Source: Salinivirgaceae bacterium (lineage in GTDB: Bacteria; Bacteroidota; Bacteroidia; Bacteroidales; SZUA-534). Taken from it: a stretch of DNA of 56,370 bases. How positions within the stretch are numbered: position 1 is the stretch's first letter; the number at the start of each line of letters is the position of its first letter. Made by a program: the position numbers and the translations under genes. Below, one piece after another: positions 43,401 through 49,966 of the stretch. Under the pieces are notes generated by a model, which was not told where the DNA came from, ran no database searches, and saw only the letters and a list, made by a program, of their open reading frames with translations. The stretch is from the NCBI GenBank assembly GCA_017557785.1, contig JAFYYA010000085.1, positions 1 to 56,370 on the forward strand, read 5' to 3'.

Positions 43401-44366
43401 CCTGCCGCAGACACAACGGGCACGGTTTCTGTCGATACAACTTCGACCGAAGAACCTGGTACGGTAACTATTCCAGAGGAAAAGAAACCTGTCTACAATC
43501 ATGGCAAGAGCATAAGTGGTGAGGATGTCACATTGTTCAATGTCGAAGTTGATAAAGACGGTGTGGTTTGGGCAGATGCATTCATGCCATACGGCGGTGC
43601 AACAACCTACTACTTCGAGATTGCCGACAATCAGTGCGTATCTATTGACTCAATCAGAGCCATCACAATGCGCCCGAATGAGAAACTGACGGCAACCGTA
43701 TCGATGGATGATGCTACAAGCGACGAACTCTTAATTGCCGGCGAGTATGAAGTTCCGGAAGGCGGTCTGCTGACTCTCGAAGCCAACCAGCTGCAGTTCG
43801 ATAACATGCCAGTTGAGTTCGTTTACTCAGAAAACGCATTGTGGACATGGGATTGGGCACCTGCCAACCAACTCAATGCCGAAGGCTCTGGCCTGCGCTA
43901 CGAGTCGACAAACGATGGCAACCCGATAGTTGCACAGTCGTTCGGCAAGGTGATTGCTCGAGTTCGCGATAGCGTGACATTCGAAGTGGATGCTGAATTC
44001 AAGGATTCGCTCTACAGCGTCACCGATCTGGGTTGCAACTACTACGACAACGTAGTCATCAACTCGATTAGCGGAATCCATCCGGCTGACGTGTTCACAC
44101 CGAATGGCGACGAGTATAATGAGACTTGGAAGATTGAAGGTCTTGCATCTTACGATAATGTCACAATCTACGTGTTCAACCGCTGGGGCGGCCGAGTATG
44201 GCAATATTCGGGCACCGGAAAAGACTATTCCGACGCTAATCAGTGGAACGGACGCAATGAGAAGAACAAACCGGTTCCGTCGGGTACCTACTACTACGTT
44301 ATCCAATGCAGCGATGGTATCCTTGGTGGAAAGAAAGTTACAGGACCTGTTACAGTTATAAGGTAA
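34470..44366 (+). CDS. Giant T9SS-secreted adhesin with Ig-like, P-domain-like and SprB repeats
   Basis: This 3298-residue protein has a signal peptide (MKRHIFTVSILLVAVQLFGQ) followed by ESRFWVGGSGKWSDTNHW, a block common at the N-terminus of Bacteroidota surface proteins. Next come Ig/PKD-like domains with a recurring ANAG-x-D-(D)-x-C theme at residues 541, 1255 and 1513, and a P-domain-like region (about 1595-1770, FGLQFYLVSPDGTHKVKLYN). About 12-13 SprB-type repeats follow (about 1775-2790, each with SCYG- or TCYSGSDG-like starts and YTVKVTD-x-xGC ends). A Thr/Ser/Asp-rich linker (about 2928-3008) leads to a T9SS type B sorting domain (3202-3298, FTPNGDEYNETWKI and VFNRWGGRVWQYSG). Secretion through T9SS and surface adhesion or motility are expected. 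The 5' and middle parts differ strongly in base composition. A PorP/SprF gene follows 7 nt later. Confidence 0.9.
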   Translation: MKRHIFTVSILLVAVQLFGQESRFWVGGSGKWSDTNHWSVTSGGEPGAALPESGTSVVFDENSFSGDKNTVSLNSAVTVGSLTATNANFVFSGKKDFTIGGSINTDNNADFGKLRGALVLSGSGDNTVSIASGLEGGIVIDGGSWTLQSDLTTEGNITLKSGSFNTNGFNVTCAVFSATENATALNIENSTVTCDKWDFSKASNLTFEAKGSEILIRNEFFKNFFSARNLTYNLVRSYDLAASKDPAPSLELTPIDVSCPSNADNLKNDGGVIVTVDGGVGDYNLVLGYLDAITHDFVWLDDYYGNGHPFENLEAGSYSAGFSPDGKKVTIQTVTVNYANPDFKINIDIKADAVCWGDDIELGYTASGGTGAGTYSQQWRKTGYLGIFSNAEQISAAPQASYAVTITDGAGCKFASASFSYAPWFRELGQNDNYDHGPARITGEASAEETCINKESGVITVSEVNGGTGPYTYSAKLGETTYNFPAGEASLDGLPAGEYTITITDKEGCTNRTNFERVYEDSSDYPEEIKVEITTIPAPEANAGSDDKVCLSEGTYTVKKAKGVEAKNYDKGAILWEVSDLSIATIASGADTETPTLNLLAAGTVTLTMTVSNGTCDDDSDDMELTIVATPKPVITSSDHPVCGLKEDIFANASMGGGLVADRAGGTGTGNVSVSGLHVEVTQPGEYIFRVIETEPEAGCVGYSDAGAPAPGQLVTLNFYKEPTVSFTPKNGETCGTTSVTIAPSIENQESISWIHDGNGTLNVSADSKSATYTPSGIDAGKEVTITVTVGNGVCTDKSDSYKLKVKPVPTVSINPIGTGSNGDFCGLSTTATAVPSLGGNLIWDNGGDNTFHVSPLTATTASISGDNGVTYGLSVVEEKDGCYSDPSPVVHVTFHDNPTLVLSDSYDVCVGMPATATATATNNTTLEWSKNDALYKGTLETTGTASSLVATYTPVDSDADKDVTLTATINSAACGSISLPYTFHVNKVPSPTLSGKEICGPIDDGYLIASITSGNTVEWIIPSGVKKAEEIIEGSEAKVKLALEGTTYGDYTIGVIESNANCSSNEVTVTVTFKAKPVMEFEEYTATICAGNPYTVKVKTHENYDNYIWTASDGGTVNMGTHSGTYNSVATTIGKKVTITATPTGGCTSEGAQSMTLTVNPNPAPNIDDVTVCGLEYTLPTPVQSVTFDPVSYPNPPTSAFAWSTPDATGKVHVVGDKFIATEEGKYTLHLAEMVGECQESDEAEITFVAKPTANAGTDDEICANEPTYTISAATAEHYSSLEWRSSSNPSVVFSSDLNPTYTIKSEDVDAGSVTLTLTAKSKTPCTVADDATSSITITIKPQPVPAISGDDEVCEGKPGTYSTDEGMSDYKWFVDDVEQTGETSPSFTYTWATAGPHKVSVSYNDGCDAAAPTPMDVTVHDLPASILPTTETSCTNGSVDLDATATGGSGNFTYSWTGNGASYLSDKNIANPTFSCDVAGTYTLTCTINDVDFGCQKDFEITIDNQQGPTANAGNDTTICYGVDYTIMGAKAEYGDVLWTSSGDGTFDNASNINATYTPGDSDKAAGSVTLTLTTTSATCGVATDDKVVTIMPELVIGIGTLQPFPISASTKIKVSVKGNYATAFGLQFYLVSPDGTHKVKLYNTIEDAPNPNKPWAFNAGNFDFTFTTESDVDFYNQMKNWGFGADVNGTFGITGSLSDIYGLNPAEGGWAVEVGSGFSDGVGKLQHAVISFTDVNFEGKTQTLTFDSKELNPAVSIPNSSTISYISPIGLRESCYGACDAHAVAKAIGGSGVIVKWEWARDINFTEEYYVGGTHESDTLDLCRGIYYVRVTDAMGCEAVTMVEVGSPDKIHINKDATTDVTCYSGSDGTVSFSATKELISHFDFDVAGYTATSSNDVSASFTTLPFGNKYKVIVTDEDGCQDSLDFSIGQPDTLMVTNTKVTLATSCTVNNGAVTFTVTGGKIEGDYHMEYMGLPQDQPDIVINQTTLTATGLTGASGIKFRIYDAGTFDPNNLNVGCYLDTTISTVAEGMTITLADLGNNLCSGDDNASITISVTNGSGDYTFEWSDGNGVIATTTEPTISGLIAGTYTVKVTDNTSFCDAISDPIDVVDPAEIVITKTITAMPKCFGEETASFSVSAVGGTGELSYAWQKDGVDYSNATSLENEGAGLYTVIVTDGFCKAYDTIEVIQPTSKLIITDVVSTESECATPTGTATAYVEGGSGIYTYTWTSLSDGSEWNGQSPVAMGADMYKLVVEDGLGCKVDSIVEVQDNGTLQLSVINKVGVLCLDRCTGSAELGLVYDEDNVYDNSELYIWWNGVQTDNARSNTLCNGINTVKVKSIANGCSKVDTFKLSDERALKVEIHRDPDLSTSGSCNGAITAIGKGGVPGYTYTWADASGNPIEADANEPNTIYLLCEGYYALHIEDNNPDGCSIDTLIQIEHRPLTYKLVQVSATACYGGSDGAIEIEGVGGYYEPYTYKWGSPMWPADSVAEGALITGLKAGKYGFTISQRNGTISITDTITVTQPTDSLLAQFVAIGTPCYETVGAISIKKTIGGNAPFTYTFSNTEWTDNIVKVSDDGKADITGLATDNYGLYVVDARGCEYKTIVEVPDLSEFRIELVAQETRCYGENSGEVSVTASSENGGFQYEWTGRTETTDRITSLTAGVYTVKVTDNKDCVKIDSIEVAQPEKINFAIANTKPSSCYNTTDAEIVIDTIKGRTGTMVKFHFMPEDGSAVCFDSTKTMSNVTFTELLPAGGYKVLAYDAKGCPSDTVSLAVMSERPEITISKIEDDEPNCYNYTADGKLSFGKITVTAIAMVNSQVSSTITDLKQYYQIDGGVAQEAHIFDKVTAGPHTITVGFGDTLLCPVVIEHELGSKSNLRANATFKNDEKLIFACPSDELTAKVTAAATFSSYKFYALTDEDLENEDVEEPQPTPAADTTSTNIADSTNVADSTIAYRFNRYIRFRDDSVPAADTTGTVSVDTTSTEEPGTVTIPEEKKPVYNHGKSISGEDVTLFNVEVDKDGVVWADAFMPYGGATTYYFEIADNQCVSIDSIRAITMRPNEKLTATVSMDDATSDELLIAGEYEVPEGGLLTLEANQLQFDNMPVEFVYSENALWTWDWAPANQLNAEGSGLRYESTNDGNPIVAQSFGKVIARVRDSVTFEVDAEFKDSLYSVTDLGCNYYDNVVINSISGIHPADVFTPNGDEYNETWKIEGLASYDNVTIYVFNRWGGRVWQYSGTGKDYSDANQWNGRNEKNKPVPSGTYYYVIQCSDGILGGKKVTGPVTVIR

Positions 44367-44373
44367 TACAGTT

Positions 44374-45327
44374 ATGAAAAGGATTATTTTAACCGTATTT
44401 GCTGGGGCTCTACTTGCAGTCCCGACGGCCAAAGCACAGTTACTGCCGCAATTCTCGCAGTACATGTTCAACGAGTATGTGCTTAACCCTGCTATTGGCG
44501 GCACAAGCGACTATTGGCAGATTAAGACGAACTACCGCTATCAGTTTGCCGGCGTGAAGGACGCACCGCAGACCTATATGCTCGGCGGTTACGGACCGCA
44601 CAAGGTGATGCCAATGGGCTACGGCGGCTACATCTTCAACGATGTGACCGGACCAATCGGCAACATGGGCGCCTACGGTTCGTACAGTTATAATCTGCGC
44701 ATCACGGGTGATATCCGCATATCGGCAGGTCTGTTCGTGGGTATTGTTCAGCAGAAGGTCGATTTGTCCGATATCAACGTCCAGCTCAACGAGGGCGAGA
44801 ACGGATTCCAGAACACGGTTTACAAGAAGGTTTATCCTGATGGATCGCTCGGTGTTTATCTCTATACATCGCAGTACTACGCAGGTATCTCGTTCAACCA
44901 CTTGTTCTTCAACAACATGTCGTTGCTCGACAAGTACGATGGCGATTATCTTGTAAAAGACGGCCGCGTGAAACCGCACTTCTACATCCAGGGCGGTTAC
45001 AAGTACAACATCGACCGTAACTTCGACCTTGAGCCGTCGATCCTTATCAAAACTGTACCGCACTACGATTTCATGACTGATATCAACTGCCGCGTCATCT
45101 ATCAGAAGATGGTCTGGGGTGGTTTGGGATTCCGCTACAACTTCAAGAATCCTGAGGCTGTGATTGTGTTCGTGGGTTATAACTATAACGATATGATCAA
45201 CATTGGTTACTCATACGATTTGACCATTTCGAAGTTGAGCGCGTCAAGTTATGGTTCGCACGAGATTATGCTCGGAGTCAAGTTCGAGGATATCCGCAAG
45301 TCGAAATCGAAACGTAAGATTAGATAA
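44374..45327 (+). CDS. PorP/SprF family T9SS outer-membrane protein
   Basis: This 317-residue protein has a signal peptide (MKRIILTVFAGALLAVPTAKA) and the PorP/SprF start QLLPQFSQYMFNEYVLNPAI, then GGTSDYWQIKTNYRYQFAGV. A barrel with aromatic-rich strands and YGGYIFNDVTGPIG follows, ending in EIMLGVKFEDIRKSKSK. Proteins of this family are needed for secretion or anchoring of the partner adhesin encoded next to them: in Flavobacterium johnsoniae sprF follows sprB. Here it is 7 nt after the giant adhesin stop, so the pair is almost certainly cotranscribed. A terminator follows at 45338. Confidence 0.93.
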   Translation: MKRIILTVFAGALLAVPTAKAQLLPQFSQYMFNEYVLNPAIGGTSDYWQIKTNYRYQFAGVKDAPQTYMLGGYGPHKVMPMGYGGYIFNDVTGPIGNMGAYGSYSYNLRITGDIRISAGLFVGIVQQKVDLSDINVQLNEGENGFQNTVYKKVYPDGSLGVYLYTSQYYAGISFNHLFFNNMSLLDKYDGDYLVKDGRVKPHFYIQGGYKYNIDRNFDLEPSILIKTVPHYDFMTDINCRVIYQKMVWGGLGFRYNFKNPEAVIVFVGYNYNDMINIGYSYDLTISKLSASSYGSHEIMLGVKFEDIRKSKSKRKIR

Positions 45328-45337
45328 AACGTAAAAT

Positions 45338-45370
45338 AAAGGCTGCCGTTAACGAGCGGTGGCCTTTTTT
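45338..45370 (+). terminator. Intrinsic terminator after the PorP/SprF gene
   Basis: AAAGGC-TG-CCG (45338-45348) pairs with CGG-TG-GCCTTT (45357-45367) around an 8-nt loop, with a two-base internal mismatch, and six T follow the GCC. It lies 11 nt after the stop codon. Confidence 0.82.
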
Positions 45371-45410
45371 ATTTTGAATACAAGATTCTTAATGAATCGG
45401 AGATAAGGAA

Positions 45411-45836
45411 ATGAAAATGCTGAGAAGTTGTCTGTTGGTTCTGATGTTGGCGCTTGCTGTTCAGTCGTGCTCGCACAATGATGGCGACCGTCCTGAGATT
45501 AAACGCGACAAGTTGGTTGATGTGCTTGTCGACATCCATCTGACCGAAGGCTATCTGTCGTACTCTGGCAGCCGCATCGACCGCAACCGCGACCGTATTG
45601 AAGGCGCTTACGGCTATGTGCTTCGCAAATACGACATAACCCCCAAACAGTTTGACAACACCATGAAGTACTATAGCGACCATCTCAGCGACTATGAGCA
45701 GCTCTACAATAAGGTGATCGAGAGACTAACCAAAATGGAAACCGAAAACCTGAGTTCGCCCGAAAATCCGCAGCGCACTGATATACCTAAGAAGGATAAG
45801 ATTGACAAGCTGAAGAAAAAGGCGGAGAAGAAATAG
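45411..45836 (+). CDS. DUF4296-type lipoprotein
   Basis: This 141-residue protein has a lipoprotein signal with Cys at LALAVQSC and a helical mature part (RDKLVDVLVDIHLTEGYLSY, YGYVLRKYDITPKQFDNTMK) typical of DUF4296 proteins of Bacteroidota, and a strongly charged Lys-rich end. The function is unknown. It begins 43 nt downstream of the PorP/SprF terminator, so it may have its own promoter or be reached by read-through. It is convergent with the GT4 gene that ends at 45852. Confidence 0.8.
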   Translation: MKMLRSCLLVLMLALAVQSCSHNDGDRPEIKRDKLVDVLVDIHLTEGYLSYSGSRIDRNRDRIEGAYGYVLRKYDITPKQFDNTMKYYSDHLSDYEQLYNKVIERLTKMETENLSSPENPQRTDIPKKDKIDKLKKKAEKK

Positions 45837-45851
45837 TGTTGTTAGGCCGGT

Positions 45852-47168
45852 CTATAGGCTCAAAACTATGTCGGCTAGCATTTCAGCACCGCCCTTCCTC
45901 GAATACTTTTCTTCGCCAACAGTGCCACAAGCAATGCTCCCTGTTGCGGAAAACTCATTGTACAAATCGGCCAACACGCCCATCAGATGGTCTTTGTCTT
46001 TTACAACCACGCCTGAGTGTGTGGCGTTAATCATGTCTTCCTGCAGATGGGTGCTCAATCCGGCAATCTCTTCTGTCGGATAGTACATTTCTTTGAGCTG
46101 GCGGGCTTCGCTGTCGTCGGAATAGCAGAGTAATATCTTGCGTTTCAAGCCCAGATAATCGTAGATTTTGGTACCAATTATAGAGTGATCATTGAATAAC
46201 AGCATAATATTATGCCTGGCCAATTTCTGCATCAGCAGGCCGTTATCCATCCGTGGGATAACATGCACTTTTCCAATCAGATTCTGAAACTTGCCGGTCA
46301 GTAGTGAATTCAATTCGTCGGCATTGTTTATCCCGAAGAAGTTCAATTCGAATTTTGGCTTTGTGGCAGCATCAGCAAAAAGCGAGAAACATCGCAGCAC
46401 ACTCTCAAGCGGATGCCATTTGTAGATGGTGCCGACAAAGGCGAATCTCAAACAATCGTTTTTCTGACTAATCCCTGATACCGCATTTATGGCGTCGGGG
46501 TTATAGCCGTTGGGGATAATGTGGAAGGGCTTGCTCACATTGGTCCCAATCTGCATCCGAAAGAAATCGTCAACAGTAATGGCACATTCGGCGTTAGCTG
46601 TAAATAGCCTTTCATAGTGTTTGCTCAATCTGCCGAACCATTTGTTACGGTTCCTATTTTCAGTCCATGGGTCGCGGTAGTCGGCAATCCACGGAATGTT
46701 GTGCTTCCGGCTCAGGGCCGATGCGTATTTGAACAGCACAAACGGTTCGCCTGTGGCGATTATGGCATCAACCTTGTTGTTTTTCAGATAATTTTTCGCA
46801 CCGCGATAAACACACGATTTCGGCCCGACAAAAAACAGGTATTGTGCGAACTCATAGAAAGCCGTAACCGCCTTCCGCACAAGCGCAAAATGGTTTTTGC
46901 CGTATCTGAGCATCAGCCGGTTAGCCAGATTCGGCTTGTACGGTGTGCGGATAATGGTGCCGCATTCGGTCTCTTCAACAAGCGTCTCGTTGGACGAGCC
47001 TGGTGCAATATAGTCGAGCTCGTTGCCATAGACATTGCCCCACTGCCGCGTGACAACAACCGGCTCAACACCAAATTCTTTCAGATACTTATACCACGCA
47101 AACGGCCGCAAGCCACCCACCGAAACGTATGGGGGAAAATCGTAGGCCAATATTAGCAAGCGTTTCAT
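45852..47168 (-). CDS. Glycosyltransferase, GT4-like fold
   Basis: This 438-residue cytoplasmic enzyme has a GT-B layout: N-terminal MKRLLILAYDFPPYVSVGGL (the DFPP and GG positions are typical of GT4-type donors), IPWIADYRDPWTEN in the middle, and a C-terminal donor half with FHIIPNGYNPDAIN, LRFAFVGTIYKWH and VHVIPRMDNGLLMQ. Donor and acceptor are unknown. It lies downstream of the DUF4143 gene on the same strand, outside the tightly packed part of the glycan cluster. Confidence 0.82.
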   Translation of the reverse strand: MKRLLILAYDFPPYVSVGGLRPFAWYKYLKEFGVEPVVVTRQWGNVYGNELDYIAPGSSNETLVEETECGTIIRTPYKPNLANRLMLRYGKNHFALVRKAVTAFYEFAQYLFFVGPKSCVYRGAKNYLKNNKVDAIIATGEPFVLFKYASALSRKHNIPWIADYRDPWTENRNRNKWFGRLSKHYERLFTANAECAITVDDFFRMQIGTNVSKPFHIIPNGYNPDAINAVSGISQKNDCLRFAFVGTIYKWHPLESVLRCFSLFADAATKPKFELNFFGINNADELNSLLTGKFQNLIGKVHVIPRMDNGLLMQKLARHNIMLLFNDHSIIGTKIYDYLGLKRKILLCYSDDSEARQLKEMYYPTEEIAGLSTHLQEDMINATHSGVVVKDKDHLMGVLADLYNEFSATGSIACGTVGEEKYSRKGGAEMLADIVLSL

Positions 47169-47240
47169 AACTCAAACTCTAACAATGTCTTTGCAAAGGT
47201 TGTATAATTCTTCACTGTATCATAGATTCATCAAACATAC

Positions 47241-48500
47241 CTACCCTAAGAAATACGCCGCACTAACCGCAGTTATTGAATCCGAAAAATGTTGCGTCTG
47301 GTTGTCGTTCGAGAGCAGGAACGAGTGTAGCAACGGTTTGTCGAGAAACTCCTGCAAGTTGCGCAGGTGCCGCGCATCGGTGGCCGAGACGTGCTCCGCC
47401 ATCTTTATCTCGAAAGCGTAATAGCCGTCCTGCGTCTCGATAAGTAAATCAACTTCCTTGCCATCGTGGGTACGCAAATAATAAAAATTAACACGAGCAC
47501 GAATGTTGTTAACTTGCTTGTATATCTCCGATACAACGGCACTCTCGAACTCGCCGCCCGTCAGTCCGCCACGTTTTTTCAAAACTGCCTGAACCACGCC
47601 ATTGTCTAAATAGTGGATTTTGGGTGCCTTGACCAGTCGCTTGTTAATGTTTCTGCTCCACGCGGGAAGGATTAGCGTTTGATAACTCAACGACAAGTAT
47701 TGCAGATAGTTCTTAACAGTTTTGGTGGTTACGCCAATCTCTTTCGACAGCGACGTCTCATTCAGAATCTGCCCCGTGTCAGCGGCCAGCGCCTGCTGTA
47801 GTTTCACATACGGCTCAAGGTCACGAATCATTGCAAGGTCGCGGACATCGCGCTCCAAATAGGTGCGGACATAATCCGACAGCCACTCATATCGCAAATC
47901 GTCGGTCAACTGCCTGTCGGTCAGTTTAGGGTAACCGCCAAACCGCAGATAATACTGCCATTGCTGCATTTTAACGGCATAATTCTTATCGAACAGAAAC
48001 GACGGCATAAACATCACATCCGCCATTCCGTTTTTTATAATCCGCTGAAACGGCGACATTTGCACGGCATTGCCAGTGCCTTGCGTAATCAACTCAGGCA
48101 ACGTGAGTGGATAAAGCGAAAAAATAGAGCATCGCCCAGCCAGGCTCTCCTTCACCTTGTTGAGCAGCAGTATCTGACTCGACCCCAAAAGGATATACCG
48201 CACATCGTCGAACTTGTCGTAGGTTGCTTTTACGCTCTCGACAAGTTGCGGCATTTTCTGAACTTCGTCGAGAATCGCCATAGGATATGCCGAGTGCCAC
48301 ATATCGGCAGTCAACTGCCCGTACTCTGAACTTGCCACAGGGTCCTCAACCGAAATGTACTCGTATTTAGGAAAATAGCGTTTTACAAACGTAGTCTTTC
48401 CAACTTGCCTCGCCCCTGTGAAAACAACGATTCTGCCTAACGAAGACGACAGAATATCTTGTATTCCTTGTAACATTTGCCTGTCAATCACCTGTTTCAT
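47241..48500 (-). CDS. DUF4143-type AAA ATPase
   Basis: This 419-residue protein has Walker A FTGARQVGKTT (residues 27-37), Walker B AILDEVQ (75-81, with DE at 78-79), sensor region ILLGSSQI, and a C-terminal DUF4143 domain. The latter contains a PD-(D/E)xK-like pattern, EVDLLIE (349-355, Asp351) and FEIK (363-366). Between them is a winged-helix-like ETSLSKEIGVTTKTVKNYL (248-266). Members of this family are widespread and of uncertain role; ATP-driven nucleic-acid or toxin-like functions have been proposed. It has its own promoter and a repeat array upstream. Confidence 0.85.
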   Translation of the reverse strand: MKQVIDRQMLQGIQDILSSSLGRIVVFTGARQVGKTTFVKRYFPKYEYISVEDPVASSEYGQLTADMWHSAYPMAILDEVQKMPQLVESVKATYDKFDDVRYILLGSSQILLLNKVKESLAGRCSIFSLYPLTLPELITQGTGNAVQMSPFQRIIKNGMADVMFMPSFLFDKNYAVKMQQWQYYLRFGGYPKLTDRQLTDDLRYEWLSDYVRTYLERDVRDLAMIRDLEPYVKLQQALAADTGQILNETSLSKEIGVTTKTVKNYLQYLSLSYQTLILPAWSRNINKRLVKAPKIHYLDNGVVQAVLKKRGGLTGGEFESAVVSEIYKQVNNIRARVNFYYLRTHDGKEVDLLIETQDGYYAFEIKMAEHVSATDARHLRNLQEFLDKPLLHSFLLSNDNQTQHFSDSITAVSAAYFLG

Positions 48501-48516
48501 AGTTCCTTATTTTTTG

Positions 48517-48548
48517 CAAACATACAAAGCAATAGACCAACTTCCAAA
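48517..48548 (-). promoter_or_regulatory. Promoter of the DUF4143 ATPase gene
   Basis: On the minus strand TTTG (48548-48545) and TATGTTTG (48524-48517) are 20 nt apart. The -33 box is part of the first 33-bp repeat unit, so repeats and promoter overlap. The start codon is 16 nt downstream of the -7 box, giving a very short leader. Confidence 0.65.
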
Positions 48549-48640
48549 TTTTACGCCAAAATCTTGCATCTTACTACCAAATTTTACGCCAAAATCAAGA
48601 AGTATGGGTACGGATTTTACGCCAATATCATGTATTAATT
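48544..48640. repeat. Three 33-bp tandem repeats upstream of the DUF4143 gene
   Basis: The core CCAAATTTTACGCC begins at 48544 and 48577, and a diverged copy (ACGGATTTTACGCC) begins at 48610, giving an exact 33-bp period. Each core is followed by AAAATC or AATATC, so each unit holds a short dyad ATTTT-N5-AAAAT. The unit is a multiple of three; read on the minus strand it gives repeats of DFGVKFGS, but the frame is closed by a stop and has no usable start. The array ends at the -33 box of the DUF4143 promoter, so I read it as an operator array; it could also be a translated remnant. The rest of the gap (48641-48734) shows nothing further. Confidence 0.65.
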
Positions 48641-48734
48641 TAATGGCTTACAAAATATAGAGCTCTCACTATATCAATTACTCACCAATCCCCCTAAAAT
48701 AATCGCTCCGAATCATTTCCAGCTATAACGCCAT

Positions 48735-49961
48735 TTATATAAAATCGTTATAATTTTTCACTGCTTCAAAATTCTCTTTCCAAAAATCGTAGGCATTCTG
48801 CCGATAGACAATCTGCTTTGAATTTGACAAATTCAAGTAGTTGTCAATGATTTGAGCCACATTGTGACAATCAAAATCCGCCGGTATCAGGAACCCATTT
48901 TTGCTGTTCACGGCTTCGGACGTGCCACCCACGTTGGTTGCAACAACAGGAATGCCAGCCGACAATGCTTCCATAATGCTCACGGGAATGCCTTCGGACG
49001 CGCTCAAGTTTATAAACAAATCAACGTGGTTTTCGGCATAGAAATCCAGAATACTGTTGTTCGCGACAATGCCACGGAACTCAAATTCAACATTTTGCAA
49101 CTTGTTGGCTGCCATTGCTTCAAGTTCAGCACGTAACGGTCCGTCGCCAAAATGAACCCAACGGATTTTTTTCGTCTGCAAAAGCGAAATAACTTCGATA
49201 ATCTTGTCAACTCGCTTTACAGGAATAAGATTGCTGCACGAGCAAATCAGCACCGAATCGGACGACTTGTCCATATTCGGTTGTCGGTCGTTAAATTTCC
49301 CCAACCGTGAAACCGTCACTTTATCATCGAGTTTGCAGTTCAGGTATTGCTCAAAATAGATTTTTCCTGCAACCGAGATTGAATGTGTCTGCGACAAATT
49401 GTTTATTAAGAACGATTTGAATGGAAGGTATGGTGGTGTGTGTCTGTCGGCGAAATTGTCCCAACCGTGGGCTCTTGCAACACATTTGATTGACAAGTCA
49501 TCTTTCCGCAATATCGCCAGAGCCAAGGCTTTGTAGTCGTGCCAATAGGAATAGAACACGCAGTCGGACGGATTCAGGTTTTTCGCCTTGCACAGGCCGA
49601 CAAGGTCTTTCTTTAGGTTCGTTGCGCGGTGAATTTCGACATACATTATCTTAATGGCACTCAACCAATATTTTACGGGCAAATTCCGCAAGGCAAAGAA
49701 TAGTTCCGCCACAAACATCGGCTTGAAAATGCGGAAAATCGATTTCATTTTGCCGATTTCCAGTTTTTGCCGTGAAAATGAGACGATTTCAGCATTTGTG
49801 GGCACAAAACGGTTCAGATTCTCACCTGAATCAGCTGATGCGGTGTATATCAGCACCTTATCGAACTTGGGTGCAATCACTCGCATCTCGTCGTCAATAA
49901 AAAACTCTCGCGCCGAGAGCGGGTAATTGTCGCAGAGAAGTATGAGAGTTTTTTGTTTCAT
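48735..49961 (-). CDS. Glycosyltransferase family 4
   Basis: This 408-residue enzyme (start at ATG 49961, MKQKTLILLCDNYPLSAREF; a TTG at 49970 is 9 nt earlier) has a C-terminal GT4 donor domain with SRLGKFNDRQPNMDK, LIPVKRVDKIIEVISLLQTK, WVHFGDGPLRAELEAMA, and ASEGIPVSIMEALSAGIPVV with the acidic E-x7-E of GT4. Sugar specificity is unknown. It is last in the glycan operon. Confidence 0.88.
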   Translation of the reverse strand: MKQKTLILLCDNYPLSAREFFIDDEMRVIAPKFDKVLIYTASADSGENLNRFVPTNAEIVSFSRQKLEIGKMKSIFRIFKPMFVAELFFALRNLPVKYWLSAIKIMYVEIHRATNLKKDLVGLCKAKNLNPSDCVFYSYWHDYKALALAILRKDDLSIKCVARAHGWDNFADRHTPPYLPFKSFLINNLSQTHSISVAGKIYFEQYLNCKLDDKVTVSRLGKFNDRQPNMDKSSDSVLICSCSNLIPVKRVDKIIEVISLLQTKKIRWVHFGDGPLRAELEAMAANKLQNVEFEFRGIVANNSILDFYAENHVDLFINLSASEGIPVSIMEALSAGIPVVATNVGGTSEAVNSKNGFLIPADFDCHNVAQIIDNYLNLSNSKQIVYRQNAYDFWKENFEAVKNYNDFI

Positions 49962-49966
49962 CACAA

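Noticed and set aside
48544-48640. CRISPR array
   Set aside because: Only three units, with a conserved core of about 14-20 bp, a related rather than unique remainder, and no cas genes.
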